Assembly: GCF_003671765.1 (NCBI RefSeq)
Contig: NZ_QPIB01000043.1
Span: forward strand, 1-64,000
Source of the DNA: Xenophilus sp. E41
Lineage (GTDB): Bacteria; Pseudomonadota; Gammaproteobacteria; Burkholderiales; Burkholderiaceae_C
Direction of reading: 5' to 3'
Length of the DNA: 64,000 nt
A program made the translations under genes and the position numbers. This document shows positions 44,741-53,729 of this stretch, piece by piece; within the stretch, counting starts at the first letter, position 1, and each line of letters starts with the position of its first letter. The notes beneath the pieces were generated by a model. That model worked only from the letters and a program-made list of their open reading frames with translations, was not told the origin of the DNA and did no database searches.

Positions 44741-44763
44741 GAAGGCGTCAGACCTGAAAAGCC

Positions 44764-44798
44764 AAGCCCGCGCGGCGCTCCTGCCGACGCGGGCTTTT
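44764..44798 (+). terminator. intercistronic terminator-like hairpin between gltI and gltJ
   Basis: Stem AAGCCCGCG (44764) and CGCGGGCTT (44788) with a 15-base loop and only a short TTTT tract. The weak tail suggests partial termination or mRNA 3'-end protection after the binding-protein gene. Confidence 0.65.
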
Positions 44799-44838
44799 CG
44801 ATGAACGGGCGCGGGCCCCGACCCGCGAAGGAGGATGG

Positions 44839-45597
44839 ATGCTGAACCTGGACATGTCGGTCTTCTGCCAGGACACGCTCACCAATGAAGTGGTCGCCAG
44901 CTGCTTCGCACGCGGGTCCGACCAGACCTATCTGCAATGGATGTTCCACGCCTGGGGCTGGACCGTGAGCGTGGCGCTCACGGCGCTGTTCGTGGCGCTG
45001 GTGGTCGGCTCGATCATCGGCACGCTGCGCACGCTGCCGAACAGCCCGTGGCTGGTGCGTTTCGGCAATGCCTGGGTGGAGCTGTTCCGCAACATCCCCC
45101 TGCTGGTCCAGGTGTTCATCTGGTACTTCGTGCTGCCCAAGATGATTCCGCCGATGCGCGACCTGCCGCCTTTCGTGCTGGTGGTGTGCGCGCTGGGCTT
45201 CTTCACCTCCGCGCGGATCGCCGAGCAGTTGCGCTCGGGCATCCAGGCGCTGCCGCGCGGCCAGCGCTACGCGGGCATGGCCGTGGGCTTCACGACGCCG
45301 CAGTACTACCGTTATGTGCTGCTGCCCATGGCCTACCGCATCATCATGCCGCCGCTGACCAGCGAGTCGATGAACATCTTCAAGAACTCGTCGGTGGCCT
45401 TCGCGGTGTCGATCCCCGAACTCACGCAGTTCTACCTGCAGGCCGGCGAGGAAACCTCGGCGCAGATCCCGATCTATGTCGGCGTCGTCGTCCTCTACGT
45501 CATCAGCGCCATGCTGGTCAACCGCATCATGACCTTCATCGAGCGAAAGCTCCGCGTGCCGGGCTTCGTCGCGGCCGGCGGGACGGGAGGCCACTGA
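44839..45597 (+). CDS. gltJ: Glutamate/aspartate ABC transporter permease GltJ
   Basis: This 252-residue inner-membrane permease has the polar amino-acid HEQRo pattern: EFFRNIPLLVQ-type ELFRNIPLLVQVF and the ATPase-contacting EAA loop AEQLRSGIQALPRGQRYAGMAVG. About five membrane helices are visible. It pairs with GltK. GAAGGAGGATGG precedes the ATG. Gene order IJKL is the same as in E. coli. Confidence 0.94.
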   Translation: MLNLDMSVFCQDTLTNEVVASCFARGSDQTYLQWMFHAWGWTVSVALTALFVALVVGSIIGTLRTLPNSPWLVRFGNAWVELFRNIPLLVQVFIWYFVLPKMIPPMRDLPPFVLVVCALGFFTSARIAEQLRSGIQALPRGQRYAGMAVGFTTPQYYRYVLLPMAYRIIMPPLTSESMNIFKNSSVAFAVSIPELTQFYLQAGEETSAQIPIYVGVVVLYVISAMLVNRIMTFIERKLRVPGFVAAGGTGGH

Positions 45598-45598
45598 C

Positions 45599-46267
45599 AT
45601 GATGAATCTCGACTTCTCCTTCTACAGCTGGAGCCTGATCAGCACCTATGTGCTGAAAGGCTTCTACTTCAGCGTGTTCCTGACCGTGGTGGCCACCCTG
45701 GGCGGCATCTTCTTCGGCACCCTGCTGGCGCTGATGCGCCTGTCGGGCAAGAAGTGGCTGGACTTCCCGGCCGCCGCGTACGTCAACGGCATGCGTTCGG
45801 TGCCGCTGGTCATGGTGATCCTGGGCTTCTTCCTGCTGGTGCCCTTCGTGATCGGCCGGCCCATCGGCGCCGAGACCTCGGCGGTGATCACCTTCATCTG
45901 CTTCGAGGCGGCGTACTTCTCGGAGATCATGCGCGCCGGCATCCAGTCGATCCCGCGCGGGCAGGTCTTCGCCGGGATGGCGGTGGGCATGACCTACAAG
46001 CAGAACATGACGCTGGTCATCCTGCCGCAGGCCTTCCGCAACATGCTGCCGGTGCTGCTGACGCAGACCATCATCCTGTTCCAGGACACCTCCCTGGTCT
46101 ACGCCATCGGCGCCTACGACCTGCTCAAGGGCTTCGAGACCGCAGGCAAGAACTTCGGCCGCCCCGAGGAGGCCTACCTGCTGGCCGCCGTCGTCTACTT
46201 CGTCCTGTGCTATTCGCTCTCCTACCTCGTGAAGGGCCTGCACAAGAAGATCGCCATCATCCGCTGA
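45599..46267 (+). CDS. gltK: Glutamate/aspartate ABC transporter permease GltK
   Basis: This 222-residue permease starts one base after the gltJ stop codon (two adjacent ATG codons at 45599 and 45602). It shows [14 protein letters not shown] and the EAA loop [24 protein letters not shown], with five hydrophobic segments. It forms the heterodimeric channel with GltJ and docks on GltL. Length is normal. Confidence 0.94.
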   Translation: MMNLDFSFYSWSLISTYVLKGFYFSVFLTVVATLGGIFFGTLLALMRLSGKKWLDFPAAAYVNGMRSVPLVMVILGFFLLVPFVIGRPIGAETSAVITFICFEAAYFSEIMRAGIQSIPRGQVFAGMAVGMTYKQNMTLVILPQAFRNMLPVLLTQTIILFQDTSLVYAIGAYDLLKGFETAGKNFGRPEEAYLLAAVVYFVLCYSLSYLVKGLHKKIAIIR

Positions 46268-46280
46268 AGGAGAACAAGCC

Positions 46281-47030
46281 ATGGCTGAAAAAATGATCGA
46301 AATCAAGAACGTCTCGAAGTGGTACGGCCCCGTGCAGGTGCTCAACGACTGCAACGTCAGCATCGACAAGGGCGACGTGGTCGTGGTCTGTGGCCCCTCT
46401 GGTTCGGGCAAGTCCACCCTCATCAAGACCGTGAACGCGCTGGAGCCGATCCAGAAGGGCGACATCACCGTCAACGGCGTGCACGTCAACAACCCCAAGA
46501 CCGACCTGCCCAAGCTTCGCTCCAAGGTCGGCATGGTGTTCCAGCACTTCGAGCTGTTCCCGCACCTGTCGGTGACCGAGAACCTCACGATCGCGCAGGT
46601 CAAGGTGCTCGGCCGCAGCCTCGACGAGGCCAAGACCCGCGGCCTGAAGATGCTCGACCGCGTGGGCCTGATGGCGCACAAGGACAAGTTCCCCGGCCAG
46701 CTGTCGGGTGGACAGCAGCAGCGCGTGGCCATCGCCCGCGCGCTGTCGATGGACCCGATCGTGATGCTCTTCGACGAACCCACCTCGGCGCTCGACCCCG
46801 AGATGGTCGGCGAGGTGCTCGACGTGATGGTGAGCCTGGCCAAGGAAGGCATGACCATGATGTGCGTGACCCACGAGATGGGTTTTGCGCGCAAGGTCGC
46901 CAGCCGCGTGATCTTCATCGACGTCGGCGGCCGCATCCTGGAAGACTGCTCGAAGGACGAGTTCTTCGGGCATCCGGAGAACCGGCAGCCGCGCACCAAG
47001 GACTTCCTCAACAAGATCCTCCAACACTGA
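46281..47030 (+). CDS. gltL: Glutamate/aspartate ABC transporter ATPase GltL
   Basis: This 249-residue ATPase drives uptake. Motifs are [10 protein letters not shown] (Walker A), [14 protein letters not shown] (Q-loop), [15 protein letters not shown] (signature), [14 protein letters not shown] (Walker B) and the switch His in VTHEMGFA. It ends the glt operon. A bidirectional terminator follows at 47171. Confidence 0.95.
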   Translation: MAEKMIEIKNVSKWYGPVQVLNDCNVSIDKGDVVVVCGPSGSGKSTLIKTVNALEPIQKGDITVNGVHVNNPKTDLPKLRSKVGMVFQHFELFPHLSVTENLTIAQVKVLGRSLDEAKTRGLKMLDRVGLMAHKDKFPGQLSGGQQQRVAIARALSMDPIVMLFDEPTSALDPEMVGEVLDVMVSLAKEGMTMMCVTHEMGFARKVASRVIFIDVGGRILEDCSKDEFFGHPENRQPRTKDFLNKILQH

Positions 47031-47035
47031 GAAAT

Positions 47036-47150
47036 GCACGCATAAGGCTACTGCGCGGACCGATCTCGGGCCTGCGCTCCTCGCCGTACGAGAGTACGGC
47101 TGCGGTGCTCGACCCGACCTCGGACCGCTCGCTACGCCTTCTGCGCGCAT
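47036..47150. repeat. ~115-bp imperfect palindrome downstream of gltL
   Basis: The two halves are related inverted copies meeting at GTACGAGAGTAC. Left-half pieces CGCATAAGGCTA, GCGCGGACCGA, CTCGGG and CGCCGTAC match the right-half complement with mismatches. It contains no coding frame of note and sits before the terminator. It shares the start GGCTACTGCGCGG with the element at 30230. Confidence 0.55.
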
Positions 47151-47170
47151 TTCGAGCGCGCGAACTTCAA

Positions 47171-47206
47171 AAAGACAAAGCCCCGCGATGCGGGGCTTTT
47201 GTCTTT
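47171..47206. terminator. bidirectional intrinsic terminator between gltL and a TRAP gene
   Basis: Stem AAAGACAAAGCCCCGC (47171) pairs with GCGGGGCTTTTGTCTTT (47190) apart from one bulged T, with a 3-base loop. A/T-rich flanks on both sides give U tracts in both directions, fitting the convergent genes. Confidence 0.85.
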
Positions 47207-47218
47207 GGCGCCTGGACG

Positions 47219-48253
47219 CTACTGCTTCCGTCCAGCGATCGCCTTCTCGGCCTTGGTCACCAGGTCGTTGCCCACGGTGCCCTTCCACTTGGCGTAGACG
47301 GGGCGGGTGACCTTCACGAAGGCCTCGCGCTCGGCGGGGGTGAGCTGCGTCACCGTGACGCCCATGCCGGCGATCTCCTTGAGCAGCGGCTTGTCGGCCT
47401 CGGTCAGGCCCTTGCGCGCGAGGGCGATCTCCTGCTTGCCGGCATCGATGGCGGCCTGGCGAACGATCGCCTGGTCGGCCGGCGTCCAGCTGGCCCAGAT
47501 CTCCTTGTTGACTACGAAGATCAGCGGGTCGGCCACGTAGCCCCAGGTGGTCACGAACTTCTGGCCCACGGTGTGCATCTTCAGCACCGTGAAGAGGAAG
47601 AGCGGGTTCTCCTGGCCGTCCACGGCACCGCTGGCGAGCGCCGGCTGCGCGTCGGCCCAGCTCATCTGCGTCGGGTTGGCGCCCATGGCGCTGAACATGT
47701 CGGAGAAGATGGGCGAGCCCACCACGCGCAGCTTCATGCCCTTGAGGTCTTCGGGCGACTTGATGGGGCGCTTGGAGTTGGTCACCTCGCGGTAGCCGTT
47801 CTCGCCCCAGGCCAGCGGCACCACGCCGGCCTTGTCCAGGCGCGCGAAGATGTCCTTGCCGACCTCGCCCTGCGTCAGCGCGTCGATGGCTGCGTAGTCG
47901 GGCATCAGGAAGGGCATGGAGAACAGATTCAGTTCCTTGACCTGGGGCGACCAGTTGATGGTCGAGCCGACGGCCATGTCGATCACGCCCTGCCGCAGCG
48001 CCGAGAACTCGCGCGTCTGGTCGCCCTGGATCAGCGACACGCCCGGGTACAGCTTGATGTTGATGCGGCCCTGGGTGCGCTCCTTCACCAGGTCGGCCCA
48101 GATCTTCCCGGCCATGCCCCAGGGCGTGGGCGGGCCCAGCACCAGCGACATCTTGTACTCGCTCTTGTAGGCGGCCTGCGCCATGGCGCCTGTCGTGAAG
48201 CCCAGGGCCGTGGCGGCGAGCGCGAGGCCGAGCAGGGTGCGGCGGAATTTCAT
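47219..48253 (-). CDS. TRAP transporter solute-binding protein (second system)
   Basis: This 344-residue periplasmic protein has a signal peptide (MKFRRTLLGLALAATALGF, cleavage after AMAQ) and the DctP core: SLVLGPPTPWGMAGKIWADLV, KLRVVGSPIFSDMFSAMGA with the substrate arginine, and SGAVDGQENPLFLF. Its permease genes lie upstream on the same strand (48413-50268), separated by a 24-bp inverted-repeat element. No metabolic gene sits beside it, so the solute is unknown. Confidence 0.92.
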   Translation of the reverse strand: MKFRRTLLGLALAATALGFTTGAMAQAAYKSEYKMSLVLGPPTPWGMAGKIWADLVKERTQGRINIKLYPGVSLIQGDQTREFSALRQGVIDMAVGSTINWSPQVKELNLFSMPFLMPDYAAIDALTQGEVGKDIFARLDKAGVVPLAWGENGYREVTNSKRPIKSPEDLKGMKLRVVGSPIFSDMFSAMGANPTQMSWADAQPALASGAVDGQENPLFLFTVLKMHTVGQKFVTTWGYVADPLIFVVNKEIWASWTPADQAIVRQAAIDAGKQEIALARKGLTEADKPLLKEIAGMGVTVTQLTPAEREAFVKVTRPVYAKWKGTVGNDLVTKAEKAIAGRKQ

Positions 48254-48284
48254 GTCTCTGTCTCCTTGTAAAAGCCTTTGAATT

Positions 48285-48408
48285 CGGACATCCGTACGCG
48301 AAGGGCGCGAAGGTCACGCGAAGGGCGCGAAAGGAAAACCAAAAATTGATGGAATGTCTTTTTCGCGTCCTTCGCGAAGTCTTTGCGCCCTTCGCGTACG
48401 GATGTCCG
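48285..48408. repeat. 124-bp element with perfect 24-bp inverted repeats
   Basis: The outer arms at 48285-48308 and 48385-48408 are perfect inverted copies beginning CGGACATCCGTACGCGAAGG. Inside, the theme GCGAAGG(G/A)CGCGAA recurs in both directions. It lies between the TRAP large permease and its binding-protein gene, inside the presumed operon, and could fold into a very stable mRNA hairpin. A solo arm is at 14160. Confidence 0.8.
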
Positions 48409-48412
48409 CCTT

Positions 48413-49711
48413 TCAGTACCCCAGCCTGTTAGGCAGCCACAGCGCGAGCTGCGGCCAGATGATCACGGCGACCATCACCAGGAACATCGCGAACAGCATC
48501 CAGCCGACCCAGCGCACGGTCTCTTCCATGCGCACGTTGGCGATGCGACACGACACCATGAGGTTCACGGCCAGCGGTGGGGTGAACTGGCCCAGCGCGA
48601 CCTTGAGCGTGAGGATCACGCCGAACCACACCGGGTCCCACTTGTAGTGTTGGACGATGGGCCACAGCAGCGGCACGAAGATCAGGAAGATCGACACGCC
48701 GTCCAGGAACATGCCCACGGTGATGAGCAGCACGATCAGCAGGGCCAGCACGCCGTATTCGCCCAGGCCCGAATTCACGATCGCCTTGGCCACCGGGTCG
48801 ATCACGCCCAGCGTCGACAGCGAGTAAGCGAAGATGCCTGCCAGCGACACCACCAGCAGAATGACTGCCGACAGCTCGCCCGACTCGCGCAGGATGACGA
48901 ACAGGTCGCGCACCTTGATCGTGCGGTAGACCACCATGCCCACGAAGAGGCCGTAGAACACCGCCACCACCGCGGCCTCGGTGGGCGTGAACCAGCCGGC
49001 GCGCATGCCGCCGAGGATCAGCACCGGCGCCGCCAGGCCCCAGGTCGCTTCGCGAAAGCTCTTCCAGAAGGCGGGCCGTGGCAGTGTGGCCTCGAGCGCG
49101 CCCATCTTGTGCGAGCGCGCCATCCACACCGCCGGAATGATCAGCGCCAGGCCGGCCAGGATGCCCGGCACCATGCCGGCCGCGAACAGCGCCGGTACCG
49201 AGGCGCCCGGCACCAGCACCGAGTACACGATGAAGGCCACCGACGGCGGTATCAGGATGTCGGTGGCCGCCGCCGCGCCCACCACGCTGGCGGAGTAGGC
49301 CGCCGGGTAGCCGGCGCGCGACATGGCCGCGATCATCACCGCGCCCACCGCGGCGGCGTTGGCAGGCCCTGAACCCGAGATGCCGCCGAGGAACATCGCC
49401 ACCACGATCGCCACCAGCGGCAGCATGCCCGGGCCGCGGCCGACGATGGAGATCGCGAAGTTCACCAGCCGCAGCGCCACGCCCGAGCGGTCGAAGATCG
49501 AGCCCACCAGCACGAACATCGGGATCGCCAGCAGCGGGTACTTGCCCAGGCCGGCGTAGAAGTTCTGCGGCACGGCCAGCAGGCCGAACCATTGCGCATC
49601 AGCGTTGGCCAGCGCGATGCAGGCCGCGCCGGCCAGGCCCAGCGCGGCGCCGATCGGCACGCCGATCAGCATCATCACCACGAAGGCGACGAACAGAAGC
49701 GTTGCGATCAT
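48413..49711 (-). CDS. TRAP transporter large permease (second system)
   Basis: The 432-residue DctM protein has about twelve helices and the motifs IPMFVLVGSIFDRSGVA, GGISGSGPANAAAVGAVMI and PPSVAFIVYS. It starts inside the stop codon of the small permease gene (ATGA overlap), so the two subunits are made in a coupled way. The frame extends upstream without stops, but the family N-terminus begins at MIATLLFVAFVVMML. Confidence 0.92.
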   Translation of the reverse strand: MIATLLFVAFVVMMLIGVPIGAALGLAGAACIALANADAQWFGLLAVPQNFYAGLGKYPLLAIPMFVLVGSIFDRSGVALRLVNFAISIVGRGPGMLPLVAIVVAMFLGGISGSGPANAAAVGAVMIAAMSRAGYPAAYSASVVGAAAATDILIPPSVAFIVYSVLVPGASVPALFAAGMVPGILAGLALIIPAVWMARSHKMGALEATLPRPAFWKSFREATWGLAAPVLILGGMRAGWFTPTEAAVVAVFYGLFVGMVVYRTIKVRDLFVILRESGELSAVILLVVSLAGIFAYSLSTLGVIDPVAKAIVNSGLGEYGVLALLIVLLITVGMFLDGVSIFLIFVPLLWPIVQHYKWDPVWFGVILTLKVALGQFTPPLAVNLMVSCRIANVRMEETVRWVGWMLFAMFLVMVAVIIWPQLALWLPNRLGY

Positions 49712-50268
49712 GCCGATCGGTCCTCTTCGGCCGCCCTGCGCCCGCGGCGGATGAACAGCCCCACGGCCCGCAGCCCGATCGCCGTCGACACGATCGGCAG
49801 CCAGATCGAGTACCACCACTGCGGCACGCCGATGCCCGGCGAGGTCTCCTCGAAGCGGTAGTCGTCCCACACCACGCGGATGCTCAGGCCCGCGATGAGG
49901 AAGAAGAGGGCCGCCACCATCGCCGCGCCGAACTGTGCCAGGCGCCGGCGCCGTGCCATCGAGCCGGCCTCCGAGAAATACTCGATGCGGATGTTGCGGT
50001 CGCGCGCGACGGCCGCCGAGCCCGCCACCATCGCCAGCAGGATCATCAGGAAGACCGAGAACTCCTCGGTCCACGCGAAGGACGAATCGGTGAAGTAGCG
50101 CACCAGCACGTTCGCGAAGGTGATGCAGGCCAGCAGCGCCATGATGACCACCGTGGCCCAGTCCTCGATCGCGAGCGGCACCTTCACGGGCTCGTCGGCG
50201 GCTTCGATGTCGGGGGGCAGGGGGCTGGCGGCGTCCAGCTGGGCGCCGGGCTCGGGAGCGGAAGACAT
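49708..50268 (-). CDS. TRAP transporter small permease (second system)
   Basis: The 186-residue DctQ protein has a ~40-residue acidic, proline-rich N-terminus and four helices, with the conserved SSFAWTEEFSVFLMI segment. ATG 50268 is chosen because the region upstream reads as promoter/leader rather than family sequence; an in-frame ATG at 50358 exists. It heads the second TRAP operon and is divergent from the phosphoesterase gene. Confidence 0.9.
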   Translation of the reverse strand: MSSAPEPGAQLDAASPLPPDIEAADEPVKVPLAIEDWATVVIMALLACITFANVLVRYFTDSSFAWTEEFSVFLMILLAMVAGSAAVARDRNIRIEYFSEAGSMARRRRLAQFGAAMVAALFFLIAGLSIRVVWDDYRFEETSPGIGVPQWWYSIWLPIVSTAIGLRAVGLFIRRGRRAAEEDRSA

Positions 50269-50459
50269 GGGAGGCGAGGGCGGCAGCAAGCAGGTCCAAC
50301 CGCCCGGTTGAGAAAAAATCGACGCGCGATCGTAAGGGCCGGCACCCCTGCGCCGCATGGGGGCTTTCCTTAGCCGCTGCGCCTTCGCGACAGCGCTGCC
50401 GATGCGCGCCGGCGGCGGCGCCGATTGCCAGCCTGCGTCCCCCGCGATAGGGTCGATGC

Positions 50460-50927
50460 ATGCCCGCGATCCGCATCGGCCTCATCGCCGACACCCACAA
50501 CCTCCTGCGCCCCGAGGCCATGGCCTGGCTCGACGGCTGCGCGCACATCCTGCATGCGGGCGACATCTGCGCACCCCAGGTGCTGCAGTCGCTGAGCCGC
50601 ATCGCACCGGTCACGGCCGTGCGCGGCAACAACGACCAGGGGGCCTGGGCCGAGGGCCTGCCCGAGCAGCACACGCTCGCCATCGAGGGCGTGCGCATCC
50701 ACCTGCTGCACGACCTTGCGCAACTGGCCATCGACCCCGCGGCCGAAAGCGTGCAGGTCGTGCTCACCGGCCATTCGCACAGGCCGCTGGTGCAGACGCG
50801 CGGCGGCGTGCTGTTCGTCAACCCCGGCAGCGCCGGGCCGCGGCGCTTCACGCTGCCGATCTCGGTCGGCGAACTGTGGATCGAAGGCGGGCAGGTGCGC
50901 GCGGCGCTGCACACGCTCGTGCCCTGA
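50460..50927 (+). CDS. YfcE-like metallophosphoesterase
   Basis: This 155-residue phosphodiesterase of the calcineurin-like superfamily has the metal motifs IADTHN, HAGDIC, VRGNND and GHSHRP in order. The family hydrolyses model phosphodiesters with manganese; physiological substrates are mostly unknown. It is a small, complete protein in the range of YfcE/MJ0936. It is divergent from the TRAP operon and is followed by pyrC. Confidence 0.9.
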   Translation: MPAIRIGLIADTHNLLRPEAMAWLDGCAHILHAGDICAPQVLQSLSRIAPVTAVRGNNDQGAWAEGLPEQHTLAIEGVRIHLLHDLAQLAIDPAAESVQVVLTGHSHRPLVQTRGGVLFVNPGSAGPRRFTLPISVGELWIEGGQVRAALHTLVP

Positions 50928-50937
50928 ACTGCGCCGG

Positions 50938-50958
50938 TTGCTACTGAATCGATAGCAG
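50938..50958. repeat. dispersed GCTATC short repeat, copy 4 (upstream of pyrC)
   Basis: On the minus strand it reads CTGCTATCGATTC, then AGTAGCAA, matching the arms and spacing of the copies at 25945 and 37002. It lies in the 122-bp gap before pyrC. Confidence 0.45.
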
Positions 50959-51049
50959 TGGGCGCCCGTCCCACGGGCGATGCGGCCACTTTGGGCTTGA
51001 AAGTTCGTCGCCAGGGCAGCCCGGCAGCCCGATGGGACAATGCCGCCCC

Positions 51050-52084
51050 ATGACCGACACCCTCACCATCACCCGCCCCGACGACTGGCACCTGCATGTG
51101 CGCGATGGCGCCGCCATGGGCGACGTGGTGCCCCACACGGCCCGCCAGATGGGCCGCGCGCTCATCATGCCGAACCTGCGCCCGCCCGTGACCACCGCGC
51201 AGCTCGCCGCCGAGTACCGCGAGCGCATCCTCGCCGCGATGCCGCGCGACGCCCGCTTCGAGCCGGTGATGTCGCTCTACCTCACCGACAAACTGCCTGC
51301 CGAGGAGATCGCGCGGGCCGCCGATGCCGGCGTGAAGGCGCTCAAGCTCTACCCGGCCGGCGCCACCACCAACAGCGACGCCGGCGTGACCGACATCCGC
51401 AAGACCTACGCCACGCTGGAGGCCATGCAGAAGCACGGCCTGCTGCTGCTGGTGCACGGCGAGGTGACCGACCCCAGCGTCGACCTGTTCGACCGCGAGG
51501 CCGTCTTCATCGACCGCGTGCTGATCCCGCTGCGCCGCGACTTCCCCGAGCTGAAGATCGTCTTCGAGCACCTGACGACGAAGGAGGGCGCGAACTACGT
51601 GCGCGACGCCGGCGGCGACTTCACCGCGGCGACCATCACCGCGCACCACCTGCTCTACAACCGCAACGCCATCTTCACCGGCGGCATCCGCCCGCACTAC
51701 TACTGCCTGCCGGTGCTCAAGCGCGAAACGCACCGCGTCGCACTGGTCGAGGCCGCCACCAGCGGGAGCGGCCGCTTCTTCCTCGGCACCGACAGCGCCC
51801 CGCACCCGGCTGTGCTCAAGGAGAACGCCCTGGGCTGCGCGGGCTGCTACACCGCCCTCACCGCCATCGAGCTGTACGCCGAAGCCTTCGACAACGCCGG
51901 CGCGCTCGACAAGCTGGAGGGCTTCGCCAGCCTCCACGGCCCCGACTTCTACGGCCTGCCGCGCAACACCGACACCATCACCCTCAGGCGCGAGACCTGG
52001 ACCGTGCCCGAGACCGTGCCTTTCGGCGAAGCCACGCTCAAGCCGCTGCGCGGCGGCGAGACGCTGAACTGGAAGTTGGCATGA
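51050..52084 (+). CDS. pyrC: Dihydroorotase
   Basis: PyrC cyclises carbamoyl-aspartate to dihydroorotate in pyrimidine synthesis. The 344-residue class II enzyme shows the zinc motif [10 protein letters not shown], the carbamylated-lysine region [23 protein letters not shown], the FEHLTTKEG segment and the catalytic Asp in GTDSAPH. ATG 51050 fits the family N-terminus. The stop overlaps the start of the NYN gene (ATGA). Confidence 0.96.
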   Translation: MTDTLTITRPDDWHLHVRDGAAMGDVVPHTARQMGRALIMPNLRPPVTTAQLAAEYRERILAAMPRDARFEPVMSLYLTDKLPAEEIARAADAGVKALKLYPAGATTNSDAGVTDIRKTYATLEAMQKHGLLLLVHGEVTDPSVDLFDREAVFIDRVLIPLRRDFPELKIVFEHLTTKEGANYVRDAGGDFTAATITAHHLLYNRNAIFTGGIRPHYYCLPVLKRETHRVALVEAATSGSGRFFLGTDSAPHPAVLKENALGCAGCYTALTAIELYAEAFDNAGALDKLEGFASLHGPDFYGLPRNTDTITLRRETWTVPETVPFGEATLKPLRGGETLNWKLA

Positions 52085-52968
52085 ACGCCGGCAGCAACGG
52101 GCACAAGGTCATGCTCCTGGTCGACGCCGACAACGTCTCGGCCGACGTGATGGAGCAGGCCGTGCGCGGCGTGATCGCCGAGCACGGTCACCTGCACGTG
52201 CGGCGCGCCTACTGCACGGCCGAGGTCGCGCTGAAGCACCAGCAGCTGTTCAAGCGCCTGTCGATGCGGCCGATGGTCAACCTCGCGGCAGGCAAGAACA
52301 GCACCGACATCGCACTGGCCGTCGATGCGATGGACCTGGTCATGGCCGAGCGGCCGCAGCTGGTCTACCTGGTGTCGTCCGACTCCGATTTCGCGCCGCT
52401 GGTGCACCGCCTGCGCGAGAAGGGCTGCCGCGTCTGCGGCATCGGCCAGCAGGGCAAGACCGGCGACGAGACCCGGGCCGCCTACGACCACTTCGTCGAC
52501 CTGAAGCACAAGGGCGCCGGCAGCTCGGCACCGCCGGCCGAAGCGCCGCCGGCCCGGCCGGCGCGCAAGGCGGCAGCCAGGAAGGCGCCTGCCCGACGCA
52601 GCGACGTCTCCGCGTCCGCCCGCGAGGCGGACCCGGTCGAGCCCACCGAGCTGCCCGCGGCAGCACCCGCCGCCCGCGCTCCGGCCCGCAAGGCCGCCGC
52701 GCGAAAGACTGCCAGGACCCGCGGGGCGCGCACGGCGGAGCCCGAGGCGCCAGCCCCGAGCGCCGCCGCGCAGGCCGTGCTCGATGCCGCCCCCGCGCTG
52801 CGCGGCGGGGCCGAACTCGCGCTCAACGACGTTGTGCAGGCGCTGCGCGCGGCCAAGCTGCTGGGCAAGCATGCCAGTTCGCTCAAGTTCTTCGAACGCC
52901 TGCAGGCTGAGTTCGTGCTGCTGCAGCACCCGGACCGAATCCGCTGGTCGGGCGCCGGGCCGGCCTGA
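52081..52968 (+). CDS. NYN-domain protein with C-terminal OST-HTH/LOTUS domain
   Basis: This 295-residue predicted RNA-acting protein has an N-terminal PIN-like NYN domain (residues ~8-140) with acidic residues in [23 protein letters not shown] and [16 protein letters not shown] ~90-residue Ala/Pro/Arg/Lys linker follows, with repeated RKAAARK-like units. It ends with an OST-HTH domain ([25 protein letters not shown]). Such proteins are thought to be RNases or RNA-binding factors. The basic linker may bind nucleic acid. Translation is coupled to pyrC by a 4-bp overlap. Confidence 0.85.
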   Translation: MNAGSNGHKVMLLVDADNVSADVMEQAVRGVIAEHGHLHVRRAYCTAEVALKHQQLFKRLSMRPMVNLAAGKNSTDIALAVDAMDLVMAERPQLVYLVSSDSDFAPLVHRLREKGCRVCGIGQQGKTGDETRAAYDHFVDLKHKGAGSSAPPAEAPPARPARKAAARKAPARRSDVSASAREADPVEPTELPAAAPAARAPARKAAARKTARTRGARTAEPEAPAPSAAAQAVLDAAPALRGGAELALNDVVQALRAAKLLGKHASSLKFFERLQAEFVLLQHPDRIRWSGAGPA

Positions 52969-52979
52969 GCCCTTCCGCG

Positions 52980-53729
52980 GTGACGCTGCCGCCCATCGAC
53001 TGGACCCCGCCCGGCCTCCTGCCCTGGCGCGCGGTCGGCGAGCCGGCATGGCAGGCGGCGCAGGGCAGGTCGGTCGCGCAGGCACTGGATGCACTCGCGC
53101 CCGCCGACGGCCCGCGCTTCGTGCCGCAGGCCGGGCTGCCTGCCGGCGAGGCCTACGAAGCGTTCATCTTCCGCACCGGCCGCGTGCCCACGCGCGACAA
53201 CGTCCACGACTTCTTCAACGGGCTCGTGTGGCTGGTCTTCCCGCAGGCCAAGCGGCAGCTCAACCGCCTGCAGGCCGCCGAGATCGCCCGCCTGGGCATC
53301 GGCGGCACGCGCGGCCCGCTGCGCGATGCGCTGACCCTGTTCGACGAGAACGGGGCCGTGCTCGACGCACCGCCCGCCCTGTGGGACGCACTGCTGGCGC
53401 GCGACTGGCGGCGGCTCTTCGTCGAGCAGCGCGCGCTCTGGACGCAGGCGCGGCTGCACGTCTTCGGCCACGCGCTGATGGAACAGCTCGCCACCGCGCC
53501 GCGCAAGGGCCTCACCGCGCACGTGCTGTGCGGTCCGCAGCAGGCAGGGGCCATCGCGCCGGACGACGACGCCATCGTCGGGGCGCTGCAGCCCGCTCGC
53601 CTCGCGGGCAAGCCCTTCGCCCCGCTGCCAGTGTTCGGCGTGCCGGGCTGGTGTGCCGCCAACGAGCTCCCAGCCTTCTACGACGATGCTGCGGTGTTCA
53701 GGGTGCGTGGGCGTCCGCCGGGCCGTTGA
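52980..53729 (+). CDS. DUF3025 family protein
   Basis: This 249-residue protein belongs to DUF3025, common in beta- and gammaproteobacteria. Recognisable segments are YEAFIFRTGRVPTRDNVHDFFNGL and WLVFPQAKRQLNRLQAAEI near the N-terminal third, and [22 protein letters not shown] at the end. No signal peptide or membrane segment is seen. The function is unknown. The start is GTG 52980. It follows the NYN gene by 11 bp, and its last 32 bp overlap the convergent tphA1 3' end. Confidence 0.85.
   Translation: MTLPPIDWTPPGLLPWRAVGEPAWQAAQGRSVAQALDALAPADGPRFVPQAGLPAGEAYEAFIFRTGRVPTRDNVHDFFNGLVWLVFPQAKRQLNRLQAAEIARLGIGGTRGPLRDALTLFDENGAVLDAPPALWDALLARDWRRLFVEQRALWTQARLHVFGHALMEQLATAPRKGLTAHVLCGPQQAGAIAPDDDAIVGALQPARLAGKPFAPLPVFGVPGWCAANELPAFYDDAAVFRVRGRPPGR

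Noticed and set aside
45536-47014. Long minus-strand open frame opposite gltJKL
   Set aside because: The plus-strand genes are intact, family-length and motif-complete. The antisense frame is a GC-rich codon-position artefact with no recognisable domain and a strongly biased composition.
48413-51937. A 1174-residue minus frame
   Set aside because: Only the C-terminal 432 residues are a protein family (DctM). The rest is antisense or out-of-frame to DctQ, the phosphoesterase and pyrC.
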